Assembly: GCA_009903825.1 (NCBI GenBank)
Contig: WYEN01000046.1
Location: 1 to 50,613, forward strand
From: Desulfurococcales archaeon
Lineage (GTDB): Archaea > Thermoproteota > Thermoprotei_A > Sulfolobales > AG1
Direction: 5' to 3'
DNA: 50,613 nt
The notes under the pieces were generated by a model. The model saw only the letters and a list, made by a program, of their open reading frames with translations. It did no database searches and was not told the DNA's origin. A program made the translations under genes and the position numbers. Below are positions 50,077-50,613 of this stretch, in pieces (within the stretch, counting starts at the first letter, position 1; each line of letters opens with the position of its first letter).

Positions 50077-50385
50077 ATTCTCTAAAAATTATAATCTTGA
50101 GAGACATATATTGTTACTAATTTAATGATATTATATCTCGACTAAATTGTTCCATAAATATGGTAAGGATATTTTAGAAATCATTTGATACAAGATGAAA
50201 CAGTTGGTTTGCTTAATGAAGATAGAGGCAGACCTAGATAAACGTTTTTTGAACCCAGAATAGGTTGGATTATGGACAATATATAATGTTTTTAACGAGA
50301 TATAAGGTTTTAATAAAATGCTGAGGATAAACCTTTTATATTGATAAAAATTTTCAGGCTGATGTCTATATGATACATGGCCGAG
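50077..50385. other. AT-rich intergenic stretch of about 310 bases without a gene
   Basis: It holds AT-rich DNA with several TATA-like words (for example ATATATTG near 50106 and TATATAATG near 50280) and T-runs. The only short frames are below 25 codons and lack a Shine-Dalgarno site. I see no RNA gene, hairpin or repeat here. The elp3 promoter should lie at its left end and the terminator of the TumE-type gene at its right end. Confidence 0.5.
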
Positions 50386-50613
50386 TTATCGTTCTTTAAT
50401 ATTTTTCTTTAACTTCTCTTCTACATATTTTAACGCGACCTTAAGCGCCTCTTTAATGTCTCCAGGGTAATTATATGGCTTCACAATGTGATCTTGCCCT
50501 TCGTGAAAATGATGAGGAAATGTTGATATATGTCTATGTGCTTCATGAGGTGTATTATCCCATCTGTAAATAGAGCCATCTATATGACGTCTCTCCCAAT
50601 GAATAGCATATCT
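50386..50613 (-). CDS. tumE: TumE-family (DUF6516) toxin-like protein, C-terminal part (5' end outside window)
   Basis: An open frame enters from the right edge and ends with TAA at 50388-50386, giving 75 residues. It starts RYAIHWERR, then GSIYRWDNTPHE (about 13-24), HISTFPHHFHEG (about 28-39) and a charged helical tail (EALKVALKYVEEKLKKN). The Y-x-x-H-W ... Y/F-R-[WY]-D-N-x-P-H ... F-P-H-H-x-H pattern is the signature of TumE toxins, partners of TumA antitoxins in archaeal and bacterial toxin-antitoxin pairs. The antitoxin gene is not seen within the window and may lie just beyond its right end. The assignment rests on my memory of the motif. Confidence 0.75.
   Translation of the reverse strand, partial: RYAIHWERRHIDGSIYRWDNTPHEAHRHISTFPHHFHEGQDHIVKPYNYPGDIKEALKVALKYVEEKLKKNIKER

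Noticed and set aside
50195-50263. 22-codon frame starting MKQLVCL between elp3 and tumE
   Set aside because: No Shine-Dalgarno site or TATA box at a fitting distance, and no recognisable sequence.

Overview
The window looks like a piece of an AT-rich genome from a thermophilic member of the Thermoproteota (Crenarchaeota). The signs are archaeal information-processing genes (PCNA next to the small primase subunit PriS; the cluster eL21–Rpo4–DUF655–KsgA; archaeal Elp3; Lhr helicase; Clp1/Grc3-type RNA kinase), many TTG and GTG starts, Shine-Dalgarno cores of the GGTGA type 4-5 nt before the start, and TATA boxes about 25 nt before some starts. The order cannot be fixed from the sequence alone. 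I saw no rRNA, tRNA or CRISPR array.

Layout. 1-4 kb: the tail of an ABC-2 type permease, a PHP phosphoesterase and, convergent to it, an Lhr-type helicase. 4-11.6 kb: a 1424-residue surface protein of about eleven repeated beta-sandwich modules, a retropepsin-like protein, a MacB/FtsX permease, an orphan IS200/IS605-type transposon end, a membrane-anchored coiled-coil protein and MoaB. 11.7-16.8 kb: two MFS transporters, a 22-residue Lys/Glu-rich protein, a TrmB-type regulator, a membrane glycosyltransferase and an SCP2 protein. 16.9-21 kb: an RNA kinase, a UbiD-family decarboxylase (candidate archaeal mevalonate-pathway enzyme) and a fucose-isomerase-like protein. 20.9-28 kb (minus strand): a peptide/oligosaccharide-type ABC transporter with a giant, apparently permuted, membrane-anchored binding protein, two permeases, a previously hidden 59-residue membrane protein and an MFS transporter, but no ATPases. 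28-31 kb (minus): a complete siderophore/cobalamin-type ABC importer. 31.2-39.4 kb (plus): a DegT-type aminotransferase, a heparinase II/III-like protein and OppBCDF, complete in permeases and ATPases but without a binding protein. 39.4-43.6 kb: PCNA/PriS and the eL21–Rpo4–DUF655–KsgA operon. 43.7-50.6 kb: GNAT acetyltransferase, PfpI/DJ-1 protein, an unrecognised protein, a GH3 glycosidase, a Trm9-like methyltransferase, Elp3, and the C-terminal part of a TumE-family toxin running off the right end.

How it fits together. The accessory genes point to a carbohydrate-using heterotroph: a cytoplasmic GH3 glycosidase, a cytoplasmic heparinase-like lyase, a fucose-isomerase-like enzyme and two peptide-type ABC systems that complement each other (one has the binding protein, the other the ATPases). 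The most interesting items are the lyase-transporter locus, the permuted binding protein with its stalk, the transposon end lying directly behind a coiled-coil gene, the single TATA element that appears to serve two divergent genes, and substitutions in conserved motifs (KsgA motif IV, the retropepsin-like active site).
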